Shown here one piece after another: positions 1-62,558 of a stretch of DNA of 64,000 nt (its first letter is position 1; each line of letters opens with the position of its first letter). The notes under the pieces were generated by a model. That model ran no database searches, was not told the origin of the DNA, and saw nothing but the letters and a program-made list of their open reading frames with translations. The stretch is taken from contig NC_134422.1 of assembly GCF_030867145.1 (NCBI RefSeq), forward strand, positions 3,254,001 to 3,318,000. Reading direction: 5' to 3'. The stretch is from Opisthocomus hoazin. Lineage: Eukaryota > Chordata > Aves > Opisthocomiformes > Opisthocomidae. Made by a program: the position numbers and the translations under genes.

Positions 1-488
1 CTTCAGAGAAGTCAAATAACGGCCCAACCGGGGAGGGGGGGGCAAACCCCGAGGGCTGCCCAGCACCCCGCCGTTCTTTCAGCCACCGAATCCCCCGCTG
101 CGGCGAGGGAAACGCTCTCGGGACGCGCCGGGGCTCAGCACCCAAGCCCGAAGTTTCCTCACGACACCGGCGCCTTCGGCTGAGGGGCCGCCCCCGCCGA
201 CATCAACCCCCAGCCCGGCCCGGCCCGAGCGGCGGCGGCAGCCCCCGGGGCGGCGGGGAGAGGAGCGCGGCCGGGGCCCGGCGACAACAAAGCTCCGGCC
301 GTCCCCCTCCCCGCCATGCTGAGAGGGGGCAGAAAGTGACAGGCGGCCGCCCGGCGCCCCCTCCCCGCCGCCCGCGGCCCAGCGCGGCCGCCCGCCGGGG
401 CCCCCCCCCCCCTCCGCTTCCCGCCCCGCTCCCTGAGGTAAACAAGCGGCCGCCCGCCCCGCCGCCGCCGCCGCCGCCCCGCACTCAC

Positions 489-900
489 CTCAGCGGGCCC
501 CCCCCCGGCGCCCGGCCGGCCCCGGAGCGGCGCGGGCGGAGACGCACAACAAAGGGTAATAAAGGGGGAGGAGGGGAGAGCGGGGGCTGCCCGCCCGCCC
601 GCCTGCCGCTCCCCCGCCGCGGTGCCTCCCGCCGGGGCCGCCTCTCGGCTCCGCTCGCCGCGGGGGGGGGGTTGGAGGAGGGAGACGGGGGGGGGGAACT
701 CCCCGGGCTCCTCCGGCGGGGCTGGGGGGGGGGGGAAGGAAAGTGGGGGCGCCTGGCAGCGGCCCCCCGCCCCCGCCGAGCGGAATTAGCGGCCTGTCCC
801 TTTAACGGTATAAATAACGGGGCCCCCCCGCGCTCCTCCTCATCGTCAGCTGCCGCTCCGGCTGCTGGGGCTCCGGCGCTGCCGGGGAGGAAGAGGGGAG
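489..900 (-). other. MBD5: Putative leader exon of the leftward gene (MBD5 by synteny)
   Basis: Read on the minus strand, the sequence at 493-483 is CTGAG|GTGAGT, a perfect donor, with the exon ending at 489 and the intron starting at 488. No coding frame is claimed. The upper boundary at 900 is nominal, because the start site is unknown. The gene name rests only on conserved order in vertebrates (ACVR2A, ORC4, MBD5); no MBD5 coding sequence is in the window. Confidence 0.4.
809..816 (+). promoter_or_regulatory. TATA-like element
   Basis: TATAAATA stands out in a GC-rich island. It could place a rightward start near 840, upstream of the triplicated donor module. CpG island promoters often ignore such boxes, so its use is uncertain. 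Confidence 0.3.
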
Positions 901-908
901 GCAGCCAC

Positions 909-919
909 TGCGCATGCGC
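909..919. promoter_or_regulatory. NRF1 binding site
   Basis: TGCGCATGCGC is the palindromic NRF1 core. NRF1 sites are common in bidirectional CpG-island promoters of housekeeping genes, which fits an ORC4/MBD5 shared promoter. Confidence 0.6.
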
Positions 920-1010
920 CCCGGGGGAGCTCGGGAGGCCGCGGGGGGGGGGGGGAGCGGGGGGGGGGGGGGCGGCGACGTGCCTTCCCACAGGGCCGCG
1001 CGCCGCGCGC

Positions 1011-1072
1011 ACCCGGAAGGAGATGCGGCTGCGGGGCGGAAGGAAGTGGTGGGGAGGGCCGGGGCGGAAGTG
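1011..1072 (+). promoter_or_regulatory. Cluster of ETS/GABP sites
   Basis: Three to four GGAA cores lie within about 60 bp: ACCCGGAAGG at 1011-1020, GGCGGAAGGAAGTG at 1035-1048 and GGCGGAAGTG at 1063-1072. The last matches the GABPA consensus. They sit just upstream of the ORC4 leader candidates. Confidence 0.55.
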
Positions 1073-1095
1073 AGGGGGCGGTTGGGGAAGGGGGG

Positions 1096-1350
1096 GAGGA
1101 AGAGCCCGAGATCACGTGAGGGGGGCGGCCGGTGCCTGAGGTGAGGGAGGGAGCGGGGGGGGGGAGGAGAGCTCGCGGTCACGTGAGGGGGCGGCGCGGG
1201 GGCTGCCGGGAGCGCGGCGGCCGGCGCCTGAGGTGAGGAAGGGAGCGGGGGGGGGGGGGGGGGGGGGAGGAGAGCTCGCGGTCACGTGAGGAGGCGGCGC
1301 GGGGGCTGCCGGGAGAGCGGCGGCCGGCGGCTGAGGTGAGGGAGGGAGCG
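1096..1350 (+). repeat. Triplicated E-box/leader/donor module
   Basis: Three tandem units each carry TCACGTGA followed by CTGAG|GTGAGG. The CACGTG cores are at 1113, 1180 and 1283, and the donors fall after 1140, 1232 and 1335. Units 2 (1164-1266) and 3 (1267-1350) have an exact 103-bp period and are nearly identical. Unit 1 is shorter between E-box and donor. Unit 2 ends in a run of 21 G (1247-1267). Confidence 0.8.
1120..1335 (+). other. ORC4: ORC4 noncoding leader exon candidates
   Basis: The ORC4 start codon lies in an exon whose acceptor is at 2543, so an upstream noncoding exon is required. The three donors CTGAG|GTGAGG after 1140, 1232 and 1335 are the best candidates for its 3' end. 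Which one is used, or whether all are, cannot be decided here. The start coordinate given is nominal. Confidence 0.5.
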
Positions 1351-1360
1351 GCGGGAGGGG

Positions 1361-1385
1361 AGGCCGGGCCGGGCCGGGCCGGGCC
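1361..1385 (+). repeat. GGGCC-type short tandem repeat
   Basis: About five copies of a CCGGG/GGGCC pentamer follow the third leader unit. It is very GC rich, probably polymorphic and able to form G-quadruplexes. Confidence 0.6.
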
Positions 1386-1399
1386 CTGCCGCCTCAGCG

Positions 1400-2543
1400 G
1401 GGGGTGCCCCTTTCTTCCCTTCCTCCCGAGCTCCGGCAGCCCCGCGGGGGCTCGGCTGGCCGGCCGGGCGGGTAACGGCCGCTGCGGGCCCGCTGCCGTG
1501 GGCCGGCGTCCCCGGTCCGCCCCACCGGGGGTCTCCGGAGGCCTGCTGCCTTCCCGTCCTGGACAACGCGACCCTTCGCGGGGGTTTGTTTTCTCTGGCC
1601 TCGTCCCTCGCAGGCGGAGCTGCCGTGGCGGGGGCCCGAGCGGTGCTGGCCTCGCCGGGGAAGGAGCGGAACCGGGGGAGGAGGGGAACGGCCGCGGTAA
1701 AATCAGAGTAAACGGTGGCAGAGCAAGGCCTGGAGGCTTCCTGCTGGCGCAGGGCAGGAGGGCTGGTGTTCGCTCTGCTTGTCTGCAGAGGCACTGCGGC
1801 TGGCGTTACGAGCTGCACGGCTATAAACACGGATAGCAGATTGTTCCAGTAAAAACTTTAATGTCGTGACTGAGCGCTTTACCGCGTGCCTGTAGCTCAT
1901 TCCAGCTACAGCACCGTAAATGCGTTTTTTCAGACCATCTTCAGCGTGGCTAAAATGACCGGATGAGACTCGGTGGCTGGTGAGGAGGCGTGCAGCCGTC
2001 GCTTGTTGGTACCCCTGAGCTGAGGGGTATCGGTGTGGTTGTTCACAAGGACGTGTCCAATGCGTGAGCTGCGCTGCGCGAGGTAGCTCGCGTGTGGCTC
2101 GGCCGTCTGGGCGGAACGTGGCGTGTCGTTCTAGGCTCGCGAGCGTCGTCGCTGCTGTTAAGAACTCGCTAGGAAAACTTGGCAGAAAACTTGATGAAAA
2201 ACTCTTATCAGTTGCGTTAGGTACTGTTTGCATAGCGTTGGAAAGCACTCTAAAGCAAATGCTGCTCAGAAGTTGTAGGTAAACGTGGATTTCGTTGAAT
2301 CAGAAATGAACTAAAAGTGCTTCAGTCGTTTTTGGTTTTTATTTACTAGTAAGGTGAACTGCTACCTCTTTATCAGTTAAGAGATGATGTTCGTTACGGC
2401 GTATGTTCTTACAAATGAGCAGCTGCCTTGTGTTTGCTGTATTAAATTTAGTTTACTGACACCTAAGTAGAGTTTCTGACCGACATCGTTATTTGGGAAA
2501 CAGAAATTTAGTAAAACTTTTGTCTTCTCTTTCTTATTGAAAG
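1400..2543 (+). other. ORC4: ORC4 leader intron
   Basis: GC-rich until about 1850, then mixed sequence with no recognisable gene. It ends in a pyrimidine-rich tract and acceptor (TATTGAAAG, AG at 2542-2543). The start is approximate because the donor is undecided. Confidence 0.5.
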
Positions 2544-2554
2544 ATTCTTCTGCA

Positions 2555-21071
<18,517 letters not shown>

Positions 21072-21195
21072 ACGGCGGGGACGCGCGGCGGCACGCGCTG
21101 CCCGCAGCCTTGGGGCCGTCACGGGCAGCTCCAGGAGGTTTGGTGGTTGTCCACAGGGACGTGTTCGGGTTAATAAATGTTTGGAAGAAGGTTGC
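21072..21195 (+). terminator. ORC4: ORC4 3' UTR and poly(A) signal
   Basis: A canonical AATAAA at 21172-21177 follows the stop by 100 nt, so cleavage near 21195 gives a very short 3' UTR. A later ATTAAA near 21502 could serve a longer isoform. Confidence 0.75.
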
Positions 21196-22560
21196 TTTGC
21201 TGACAGAGTCAGGGCTTTGTTTTTGAAGGAGAACTGTGCTGCTGTTCTCTGCGCCTGGCCGTGACTGTGACTGACTGAAACGCTGGGGCAGTTGAGCTCA
21301 GCACCAACGTTTCCTCTCGCAGATGATTTCCGCTTGGAGGAAATCAAAGCTCTTGGGGGTTTCTCAGCGCTGGACTGAGACGGTGTCAGACAGCGGCTCA
21401 GGGGCACGCTGCTGCCCAGGCTGAGCCATCTCCCATGCCGTGTGAAGCTCACACTTGGTGTACTTTGTCTTCTCAAAGTGGACTTGATGTAGAAAATTTA
21501 CTGAATTAAATCTCTGATCAGAGGTGGGAGTGGTGTTTTAGTCTTCTGTAGGCCGGGGCAGCGCTTGTGTGCCCAGGGTGCAGCGGCAGCGCCTGGCCAG
21601 GCAGGAGGTCTCTTTGCCCCAGCACCCTGAGGTTAAGGAAAGGCTGCGGGTGCTGCTTTTCTCTGATGGATCACAGGATGGTGGGGGTTGGAAGGGCCCT
21701 CTGTGGGTCCCCCAGCCCAACCCCCTGCCCAAGCAGGGTCACCCAGAGCAGGCTGCACAGCACCGCGGCCAGGCGGGGCTGGAATATCTCCAGAGAAGGA
21801 GACTCCACAGCCTCCCTGGGCAGCCTGGGCCAGGGCTCCGTCACCCTCAGAGGGAAGAAGTTCTTCCTCATGTTCAGCTGGAACTTCCTTGGCTTCAGTT
21901 TGTAAACTGGGCCGGACCCTGGTCTGACAGTGGCTGTGGCAGCGAGGGACCTGCTCAATGTTCACCCCTGCCTCAGGCTTCAGCACAGACAAGGCAGCAG
22001 GGCTGGCAGCTCTCACATTGGCTCACTCCTGCCTTAAGGCCTGCACCCTGTGATGGGCAGCTTTAGTTTCGCAGCCCCAGGGCTTCAGTGTTGGAACACC
22101 GACAGCGTTCCCATGGTGGCTGCGCAGAGCTGGGAGCCCTCCACAGCCCTTCTCACTCAGAGGGTGATTTATTTTGCTCTCTGCTGTCTGACATTGTCTC
22201 ACTGCCCCTCTTACCCCACTCACGAAACCTTCCTCCTGCAGAAGTTCAGCTTCTGCCTTCACGCTCCTTGCTGTAACTACCCCGCCTCAGAGCCCGCAGC
22301 TGCGGGGAGTAAGACGAATTTCTGGTTGTAGATCTGACCCACAGCTCTGCCAGCAGCGGCGTCACCACTGCTGCAGCCACCGTGCGGTGGTGCTGGAAGC
22401 GGCTGCTTTCCCCTGCGTGGAGAAGGAGCAGGGGACCAGCCCTGTGTGCCGGCCGCTGGGTCTCTGGCAGGGGAAGGAATATTGGGGTTGCCCCAGCCCA
22501 GCCCCTCTGCTCCCGCCGAGGCAGCGCTGGGAAGAAGGCGGAGGCGAGGCAGAGTAGTCA
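21196..22560. other. Spacer between convergent ORC4 and ACVR2A 3' ends
   Basis: About 1.4 kb separates the tail-to-tail genes. It contains one CR1 fragment (21668-21905) and GC-rich unique sequence with no recognised gene. Confidence 0.7.
21668..21905 (-). mobile_element. CR1 LINE, 3' fragment
   Basis: Minus-strand copy of the same GC-rich CR1 variant as at 20303-20612, truncated a little earlier in ORF2. The two share most bases over 230 bp. Confidence 0.93.
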
Positions 22561-22562
22561 CA

Positions 22563-22652
22563 TTTTTTATTTTAACTTTTCAGGGGAACAGGGGAGAAAG
22601 AGTATACATTTTTTTTATTTTATTTGTACAATATTTAACAATCACTTTATTG
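22563..22652 (-). terminator. ACVR2A: ACVR2A poly(A) signal cluster
   Basis: Read on the minus strand there are four AATAAA hexamers, at 22646-22651, 22619-22624, 22614-22619 and 22566-22571. They lie about 2.75 kb after the ACVR2A stop, in line with the long 3' UTR of the vertebrate gene. Confidence 0.65.
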
Positions 22653-25389
22653 AGGGCGGGGGGGAGGGGTGGTGTGTTTTCAGCGCTCGCAGAAAAACAG
22701 CGAGTGCCTTTTGACAGTAGTACAACAACCTGTGCCCGAAACACTGACAAATACAAAGAGTAAAGGTCAAGAATTGCTTACCGAAACCTCGAGAGGTAAC
22801 GAATAGTACATGGACTGAAAAAAAAATGGAAGGGAAAACCCAAAAGAAGTACTGCTGGTTGAGTATCTGAGGTAAACGATGTCCCGTCAAGGATGCTACT
22901 TGAATCGTTTTGCCCACGAACACGCAGTGCGGCTTGCGGCTTTTTGTACCAAGTGTTCCCAATAAAGGTAAATGTGTTAAAAAAGGATAAAAAAAAGAGG
23001 AGCTGGAAAAAGAGCCAACTGGTAACCCTGGTTATTGTGATGAATGCTAGCGTGAGCAGGGAACGCCTTACCACCACTCTCTGGTTACAACTGAGTGAGC
23101 GCAGCGGGAGGTGCTGTTTGGGACCTCCACCGGCTCCTTAGGAAGCGGCAGGTCCTCGCGCTGCGGTCCCCGCCCGCGCTCTCCAACAACTCCATCACCC
23201 CCGGGGCCGGGTCTCTGCTCTGAACAGCTGCGGCCCGGAGGGGTAAGGCCACGCTCCTGCCTCCTCACCCCCCAACGCAACCTCACAACGCGGGGCTCGA
23301 CCTCCCAGCAAGGTGGGGATGCGTTTCGGCAGCCGCAAGGGGAGCGCGAGGGACGGGCCCGACGGCGAAGCCCACGCTGGTTCTGCTAGGAGGGGGGCTA
23401 CAGCTCACTGGGAGCACAGAGCTCGGCAGTGACGCACAAACGGGTTCCTGTTTGTTCAGAACTCGGCAGCCGCGTTCACGTCCCAAAGTAACCTCCCTGC
23501 GTTAGAAACGGAAGCAAAACGAAAGTGTCAGTCCAAGCAGCGGCCTCAAACTCCATTTCCTCCCCCCCACAGCCCAACTGCCCCCCATGGCAGGGCACGC
23601 CAGGCCCCAGCAGCACAGCTGCTCCCCTCTCCCCTTGCTGGGAAGCCCTCTCGTCCCGTTGTTCCCCAAGATGGGGCTCACCCAGCTGGGAAACGTCTGG
23701 CCGTGAGCTCCCACCTGCATCGTCACGAGCTGCTTTCGCACGGCGCCGAACGCACGGTGCCAAAGCAAAGCGAGCCGTGACGAAACACGCAGCACGCTCG
23801 GGGCGGCACGCCAGAGGTTTGTAACGCTCGTTTTACCTGGGCGCCTGGGTAAAGGATCAAGTCAATGTAGTGAACGAGAACTTCTGAGCAGCACTTTGGC
23901 ACCTGCCTACCAGTCCCTGTGGGAGTTGAAGGTAAGGCGCGAGCTCCCGCCCTCGCAGAGGACGTCGGAGTTGTGAAAGCCACCGCAACGTTCCGCCTCG
24001 CATCGCGCCGGTCTGCGCGCCGGCCCGTGGCACTCGTTACCTCTGAACAGTCACTGCACATTTGCACTTGTAAGCGCCACGAAATCATCCCTGAAATTTG
24101 TAAGCGTTTATAATCCGAAACCTGTGGCTGGAATTCTTTGCCTGGCGCCAGGAGAGCCCTACAGCCGTGTCACAGGCGTTGCAGACTACTCTGAGGAGAC
24201 GGCAGCGAGCTTCTGGCAGAGCGGAGCCGCAAACCTCCCGGCAGAGAGCGAGGAACCCGGGGGCAACTGAGCTTCCTGAGGCGGTCCTGAAACAGCGACA
24301 CGGAACCCACCGCTTCGCGGAACGCAACACGCGCTAGGCAGACCTCGTCACAAACATAAATAGGAAAAAGACTTTTTTCAAAAAAAAAAAAAAAAAGAAG
24401 AATTCAGAGCTTTCCAGTGTCATAGCTCACAGAAAATTAAAAAAAAGTCATGCTTAAGTTTTCAAATATTCCTCAGACACAGCAAACCTAAATAGAATTC
24501 AGTTAAATAAATGTACGAGAATACTCTGGGAAATGGAGGTAAGAGAAAAGCTTTAAACTAAAACAGGAAGGAAAATTTTGTTTCAATAAACAGCACTTTT
24601 TGTTTTTTTTATACACAACAAGCTAGTACAAGAAAAGGCTAAAAACACTGCTTTAGGAATGGCCATTTACTGTTGGCATGAAGCATAGCTTACCCTTTTT
24701 AAATAACACAGTGAATTTGAAATACATCATTTACAAAACGCGGACCGGTTTCTTCTTCCAATTTCGTTAGTGTTGTCAATCTCGTCGTTGAGCGGCGGTG
24801 GAACTGAGGTATACCTTGTTGAGGGAGGTTAAGTAATACTTGGAAGCCTCTTTGCTCTATCCCACGTGATTACTTGTGTTTATGTACACTGAACAGCAGC
24901 ACACTAAACATTCACAAGCTGTGTCATATTGGCATTACAATAGTCATTTTTATAAACAGCAAATGCAATAAAAACAAGTTACCCTTTTTTTTTTTTTTAA
25001 ATCTGAAATGAAATGTTTGATTTAAAAAAAATAACAGTAGTTCATTTAAGGAATTAGTCTCTTCCGACAGGTATTAGGAAATCGGATGTCAGTTTTTAAA
25101 ACGCTCGATTGGCCAGCACGGGTCCGTATTCTTCGTTTGCGCTCCTCAACGGCGCGCGCTCCTTCCTCAGCCGCGCGTCCTTCGGGCGTCAGCAGGGAAT
25201 GCAAAAAGTCTCACGGATCCACGTTGGGAGGGAGGCAGGGGCAAGACAAAGGAAAACCACCTCGCGACGATGTTCCGGCGAGACTCACCGTTCTCGCCAC
25301 GCGGAGAGCAGCGACGACGCGCGCAGTCCCGTCAGCTTTAGCAGCTCCAGTGAAAGTCCCGGCGGTCGGTTACGCCACCAGTGCAACCA
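22566..25389 (-). other. ACVR2A: ACVR2A 3' UTR
   Basis: Noncoding sequence from the stop codon down to the poly(A) cluster. The part next to the stop (24360-25080) is AT-rich with long A/T runs. The part at 23080-24350 is unusually CpG-rich for a 3' UTR. Open frames here have no recognisable homology. Confidence 0.65.
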
Positions 25390-57468
<32,079 letters not shown>

Positions 57469-60400
57469 CTTTTAGGAAGGAAAAGTAAATCACAGTTAAA
57501 TGGCATTCTGAAGGAAGAGACATATGAACAGTCAAAACCAGGTTGTACTAAAATATCATATAACGCTTGTATCAATACGCCCTCTTCCCCTCCTTTTTCT
57601 TTTTAATAAAGAAAGAAAATATTTGAAGTTCACAAGCACTCCAAGCAAGCTGCAACATAAAACACAGATTTTCTGTTAAGTCAAACAATAACTTGGATAA
57701 CTTATAAAGATCTGAAGAAATAAAGAACAAGTTATGGTAATACTTCTCCCTGAATAGCAACAGCAGAGAAAATTTGAAATATTGAACAGTAAAGATTTAG
57801 TATTAAATTTAGCCAAACAAGAACTTCTAGCTAGCAGAATTTACCAAAAGGCATTTTTGTCTCTTCTGTTGTTACATGTGCAAAAAAAAAAAAAAAAAAG
57901 GCAGTTTATATGTGTTAAAAACCTAAATCCAAGTAATAAGTTCAGTTTTGAAACATTAACATCTTTTCCCCTGCAATGGAGCTTCTTAAGACAAAGCATT
58001 TAAGACACTCTACACTAAAACAGTATCCTTTGCATCATTCTGATTTTCCAAGTGAGCAACTGGAATCCAGACTAACAGACACGAGGCAGCAGTCCCTACC
58101 CTCCACGGGCAAGGCGGGTTGTATCGCTGTGGGGTCCCACCCAGTCAATCGCCCACAACACGAAAGACAGGAGGACACCCCAGTAAGGGAACGCTGCTGC
58201 TCTGGGAAGGCCCAGGGGGACGTCTCCCCTTCCCACGGCGCGCACCCAACGCACGCCGCGGGATCAGCCTCGATGGCCGACGCGCAGGCTGCAGGCAAAA
58301 ACAAGCCTGGGGGTGTCTGGAGGCCACAGCACTGGTGCAGTCTGTACTACCTGCGCTGGTGGACCCGAACGGATGAGCAGCCTGGCTAACCCATCCCGAT
58401 AGCATGGGATATACCGTTTTTTTGTTATCTCAGTAGTCTTCAAAATAAAAGTTTCTGAATTTTTGAATTGAATTCCGTCATTTAAATTACAGATGTAATT
58501 GACTCTTCAGTGCCTACCGACAACCTACAGCAAAACCCAGCAAATCTTAACAGACTGAGGCACCTCCGAGGGGAGCCACCTTCATAGTTTTAATGTGACA
58601 TGCAGCACCAACCCGGTTTCTGCAAAGGTAAAGGGCTGTCAGGATGCAAAACCATTAACAGAACACTGGAAGGGAGTAATAACTGGCTTTCACTTCTATT
58701 TTTATCTTCTCAAATACGGCCAAGAGCATTGCCGTTAATCTTCATCATTTAACAAGTACTCTAAACATGGAAAGACAGGAGAGGGAGATTGAAAAGCTAG
58801 AGAGTCAGAGGACTTCAGAACTGAGGAAGGGTCAGGAGGATGACAAAGCACGTTTACTTTGCCTGTGCAGCCATCTGACACTTTGAAGAAAGACAGTCGC
58901 ATCAGACATCACGCTGCAGATCAGAACAGAAAAGGTCTTCCAAAGCAGTCAGCTTCACACGTATTTATCTGTATCACTCGTTACCTCCTTTATTCACACA
59001 TACCCACAGTAATTCTGATACATCAGCTGCTGCCTCGTAGCCATACTCGGACTTATTCTCCTAGACAAGGGTACAACAAGGAGAGCAGCTGTAACCCTGA
59101 CTTCTTCAGTGGGATGAAATCTTTGTCACCCAGGCACTCTACCCACCAGCGGTAGGAGGTGGGGGTCAGGGTTACTGGTAGAGGCTTCCATCACCTTACC
59201 CCTCTTCACCACACACACACAACTGAGAGTAAAGTCATTTTTCTCAGTAAACAGACTCGACTGTACAGGGACCAAAAAATGCCGCACCACCTCTCACGGT
59301 GACAAGAATCATTTCAAACTGAAAACTGCCGCAGCCCTCTTGAAGCGCAGCGCTGGACGTCAGTCGAGCGCAGCGCTGACCGTACTGGGCATCCCACATC
59401 ACCACCTTCAGAAACGTTTGACTTTGACACGTTCCCAAAATAGGCAGAGGACGCTGCTTACGCTTTTTGGGAAAGAGCCTGGACGTTCAATGGGAGAGAT
59501 GCACCAGCCAGCTGGTAACACTGCGAGATGCAGCATGTTAACTATTATATTCTTTGTGCGGCGATGGCCTGACCTTTACAACTCCCAGCTACGGCAAGAA
59601 ACAGATGAGGCAACAGATTGAACAATTTGGTTCTGTCAGTGCAATAAAGCAGAAGTCCTGGATTTCTCTCGTACGTGCCATTCCTCTTCTGCTGCTGCCA
59701 AGCCTAGCTTTGAAGGACCATAAACAAGCCGAATTTGAAAAAAATCAGAAACTATGGTAAAATTAACTGTGCACAAATATTGTTCTTACATATATGTCTT
59801 CTCTATAGTCAGGTTTTCTTATCCATGAATGCTCTGAATCCGTTCAGCCTCTCCAACTGGCCAGCAATCATGCTGCTGGGCTAGTGACTTTGGATCCGAC
59901 TGGAGCATCTGACCATAATTCCTTCTCTAGGGGCTGAGCCCACATTTGCAATAGGTCTGGCCAGACCACGCTGATGTAGGGACATAGCAGGACAATCTCG
60001 GATTTATCTTTCGAAGTAGAAAAGCAGGAACACAGTGGAAGTAAGGAAAGAAAAGAAGGGGAACCACACAAAGAAGGCAGCCTTGAGCCCACCGCACAAA
60101 GGAAGAAGCATCTGCTTACAGCCAGCTCTGCCACCCCCTCCGCAGGAATCAGACTCTCAAAAGGAGAAGGGCAGCTGGCATTTACAACAAAAACAAATTT
60201 ATTTGGGTCCCAGTTTAGGCATAGCATGTCTACAATTAACTCCTACACCCATTTTGAGCACTGCCAAATTGTTTTCATTTGAAATTGTCAGGTCTTCGGG
60301 AAATCTATTACTGAACCTCAACAGGCAAAACGCTGCTGTTGAAAGAAGCCATCAGCAAAGCACCGACAGTATCCTAGGGACCGAACTTAAAAGTCTGAAA

Positions 60401-62558
60401 GCTTGCACACTGAAAAAGCAAAGAATACTCAAACACATTACAGCGCTTAGTTTCGGCACATTAAGACAGATCGCATTTACTACACGCTGCTATCATATTG
60501 CAGTTAGTGTGCTGTTGTATCACTATACAGTTGTGTTCATCCACAACAGCTGCAGGAAGAAAAGAAAAACAGCATTTGGTAGTGAACTTCTGAACTGCCC
60601 TTAATACAGCATACACCGTAACTGCTGGCAGTACAGAAAGCAATTTTATCAGAGCCTACGTGTGCAGTCTGGAAAACCTCACCTTAGCAGGAATCTGAAG
60701 GACTGGCCATCATTTTTTCAAGCAGAAAGACTACACGAACGCCTGAAAAAAAATTCTAGCCATTTTAAGTTAAAAAAAGGGGTAAACAATGAAATCCATG
60801 CATAGCTAGTAAGAAGGACTATACTAACATAGCCCTAATTTAGAAAGGGATTACTGGAAGAAGACACTGGATGGAATATGAATTCTCTATTACAGATATC
60901 ACTACGTAACACCCAGAGGGAAAAAAGAGAGATCCTGCCTTCTGGGAGTTTATCATCTAGCTTTACTTAGTAAACCTGAAACCAAGCAACACAACTGTAT
61001 TGGTCTGTAATGCAGGCATGTTTTCATGCCAGTTTTACTAAAAAGTCTGAAATGCGATCATAATCTTCCCTCTCCTTTCCTGAAAGACTTCAAAAGACAC
61101 CCCACTCCCCCATGTCCTACTCCTGTCCCCAAACGCTGCTTTGGCAGCACACTTGGTTGGCGACACCACGTAAAGACACAAAGGCTTCCAGTCAAAGAGA
61201 AGATGAATTTGTGATTCCTTGCTGGTTTATGAAACCTAGCAAAAACTCTTAAGCTGAAGTGATGAAAACTGGTGAAAAGGCTACAAAGCTTAGTTTGACT
61301 GCGCTTAGATCTAAAACATCAGGGCGGAAAAGAAACCCCAGGTCTTCTGAAAGCCACTCTACGCATGTTGATGGCTCTGATGGGCACTCCCAATGAGTAC
61401 CTACCATATCCTTACCTAGAAGGGAACTGGAAATAAAATTTCACACTTCTTTCTGCATGTCTTCCAGCAGAGACCTGTTTTCCATCCAGTACATTTCTGA
61501 GATGTACTTACTCAAGCCTGAGATGCAAACAGCAACACTGAAGTCCGGCAACAGTAATCACATCTGTACTTCAAGGCCGCACAACCTTCCAGACAAGCCC
61601 ATTACGCTATACTTGAACTTGATTCTATTATAAGCACTAATGACAGTGTTGGTAAGGATTTATATGCAGGAATCCTCATGTGACAGAAAAAGACACTTTT
61701 TTTTTGCCGTTTCCTAGAAAACCTAGTATATATAAGAAACGAAAGGGTGAAGTTCAGTCTGGCAGCTAGCCATACTTACTGCAGAAAGGTTATTTAAATT
61801 GTATTGTGTTTGAGATTAATTTGAACTCCTTCTGAGCACTGAGATCCACAAACACACAAGGAATGGACAGTTTACTAGGCTGAACTAGTCGAGCAGAATG
61901 GCCTGACGCACCACAGGGACTGGCCATGGCGAGCTGCTCAGCAGACAGAACAGCCCGTTGGCTGAAAGATCGGAATTCCAGCGCGCTGTGGTAGGGGAGG
62001 AAAAAAAGGAGAGGAAATGTAGCATAGATAGAAATAGCATCTTGAAAAAACTTCAGTTACTGTACAGGTATCTTTTGCAAGTACTTGTCTATATATAGAT
62101 TATTCTATTTGTTTCCACGGTGATCTCATACACGCTTTCTAGACCCACAAATATATCTAAGAACAGACTACAGATATATACTAAAAAGGCCCAGCTGCGA
62201 TGTTCCTGCAAGCAGGTTTTTATCATTTTGCATTTTTTTCTGATAACACCCAGGGGAATGTTTCTCAAAGGAAAAATCAAGAGGTTATTTTCAATCTAAT
62301 AAAGCAAACTGAGTTACAACAGAAAGGACCTATTGTGTCCTCTTCATACACACCAATATGCCCCAAAAATATTTTGTTCATCTTTAGACAAGCATTAGTC
62401 CTCTTACCATCGTTCTCAAAGCTTGCAGGTCAAACAAGAACTGTACCCCATATAAACTGAGCCAAAGTACATTCATTAAACCCAAACACAACAACAATTA
62501 ACTTAAGCAATGCAAGAATCAGCAAAAAGATAAACAAGACAGCAAAGCAACAAATCAC

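Larger units (their letters stand above)
1..1840. promoter_or_regulatory. CpG island, putative bidirectional MBD5/ORC4 promoter
   Basis: The sequence is extremely G+C rich and full of CpG, with long G and C runs and a (CCG)6 tract near 460-478, and it changes to AT-rich sequence after about 1850. Consensus splice donors point out of it in both directions: leftward at 489/488 and rightward at 1140, 1232 and 1335. In human, ORC4 and MBD5 lie head to head over one CpG island, so a shared promoter is the natural reading. The long open frames crossing this block come from base composition, not coding. The exact transcription starts cannot be seen from sequence. Confidence 0.8.

Noticed and set aside
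433..445. Plus-strand donor-like CTGAG|GTAAAC
   Set aside because: It lies upstream of the NRF1, ETS and TATA-like elements and is weaker than the three downstream donors; no support for use.
159..1836. Many overlapping open frames of 60-245 codons on both strands
   Set aside because: They are Pro/Gly/Arg/Ala-rich frames made by the CpG island composition, overlap each other in several frames and match no protein.
58035..58405. Cys/Gly-rich frames in a GC-rich patch of ACVR2A intron 1
   Set aside because: They overlap in several frames on both strands, and nothing matches the exon 1 signal peptide that would be expected nearby.
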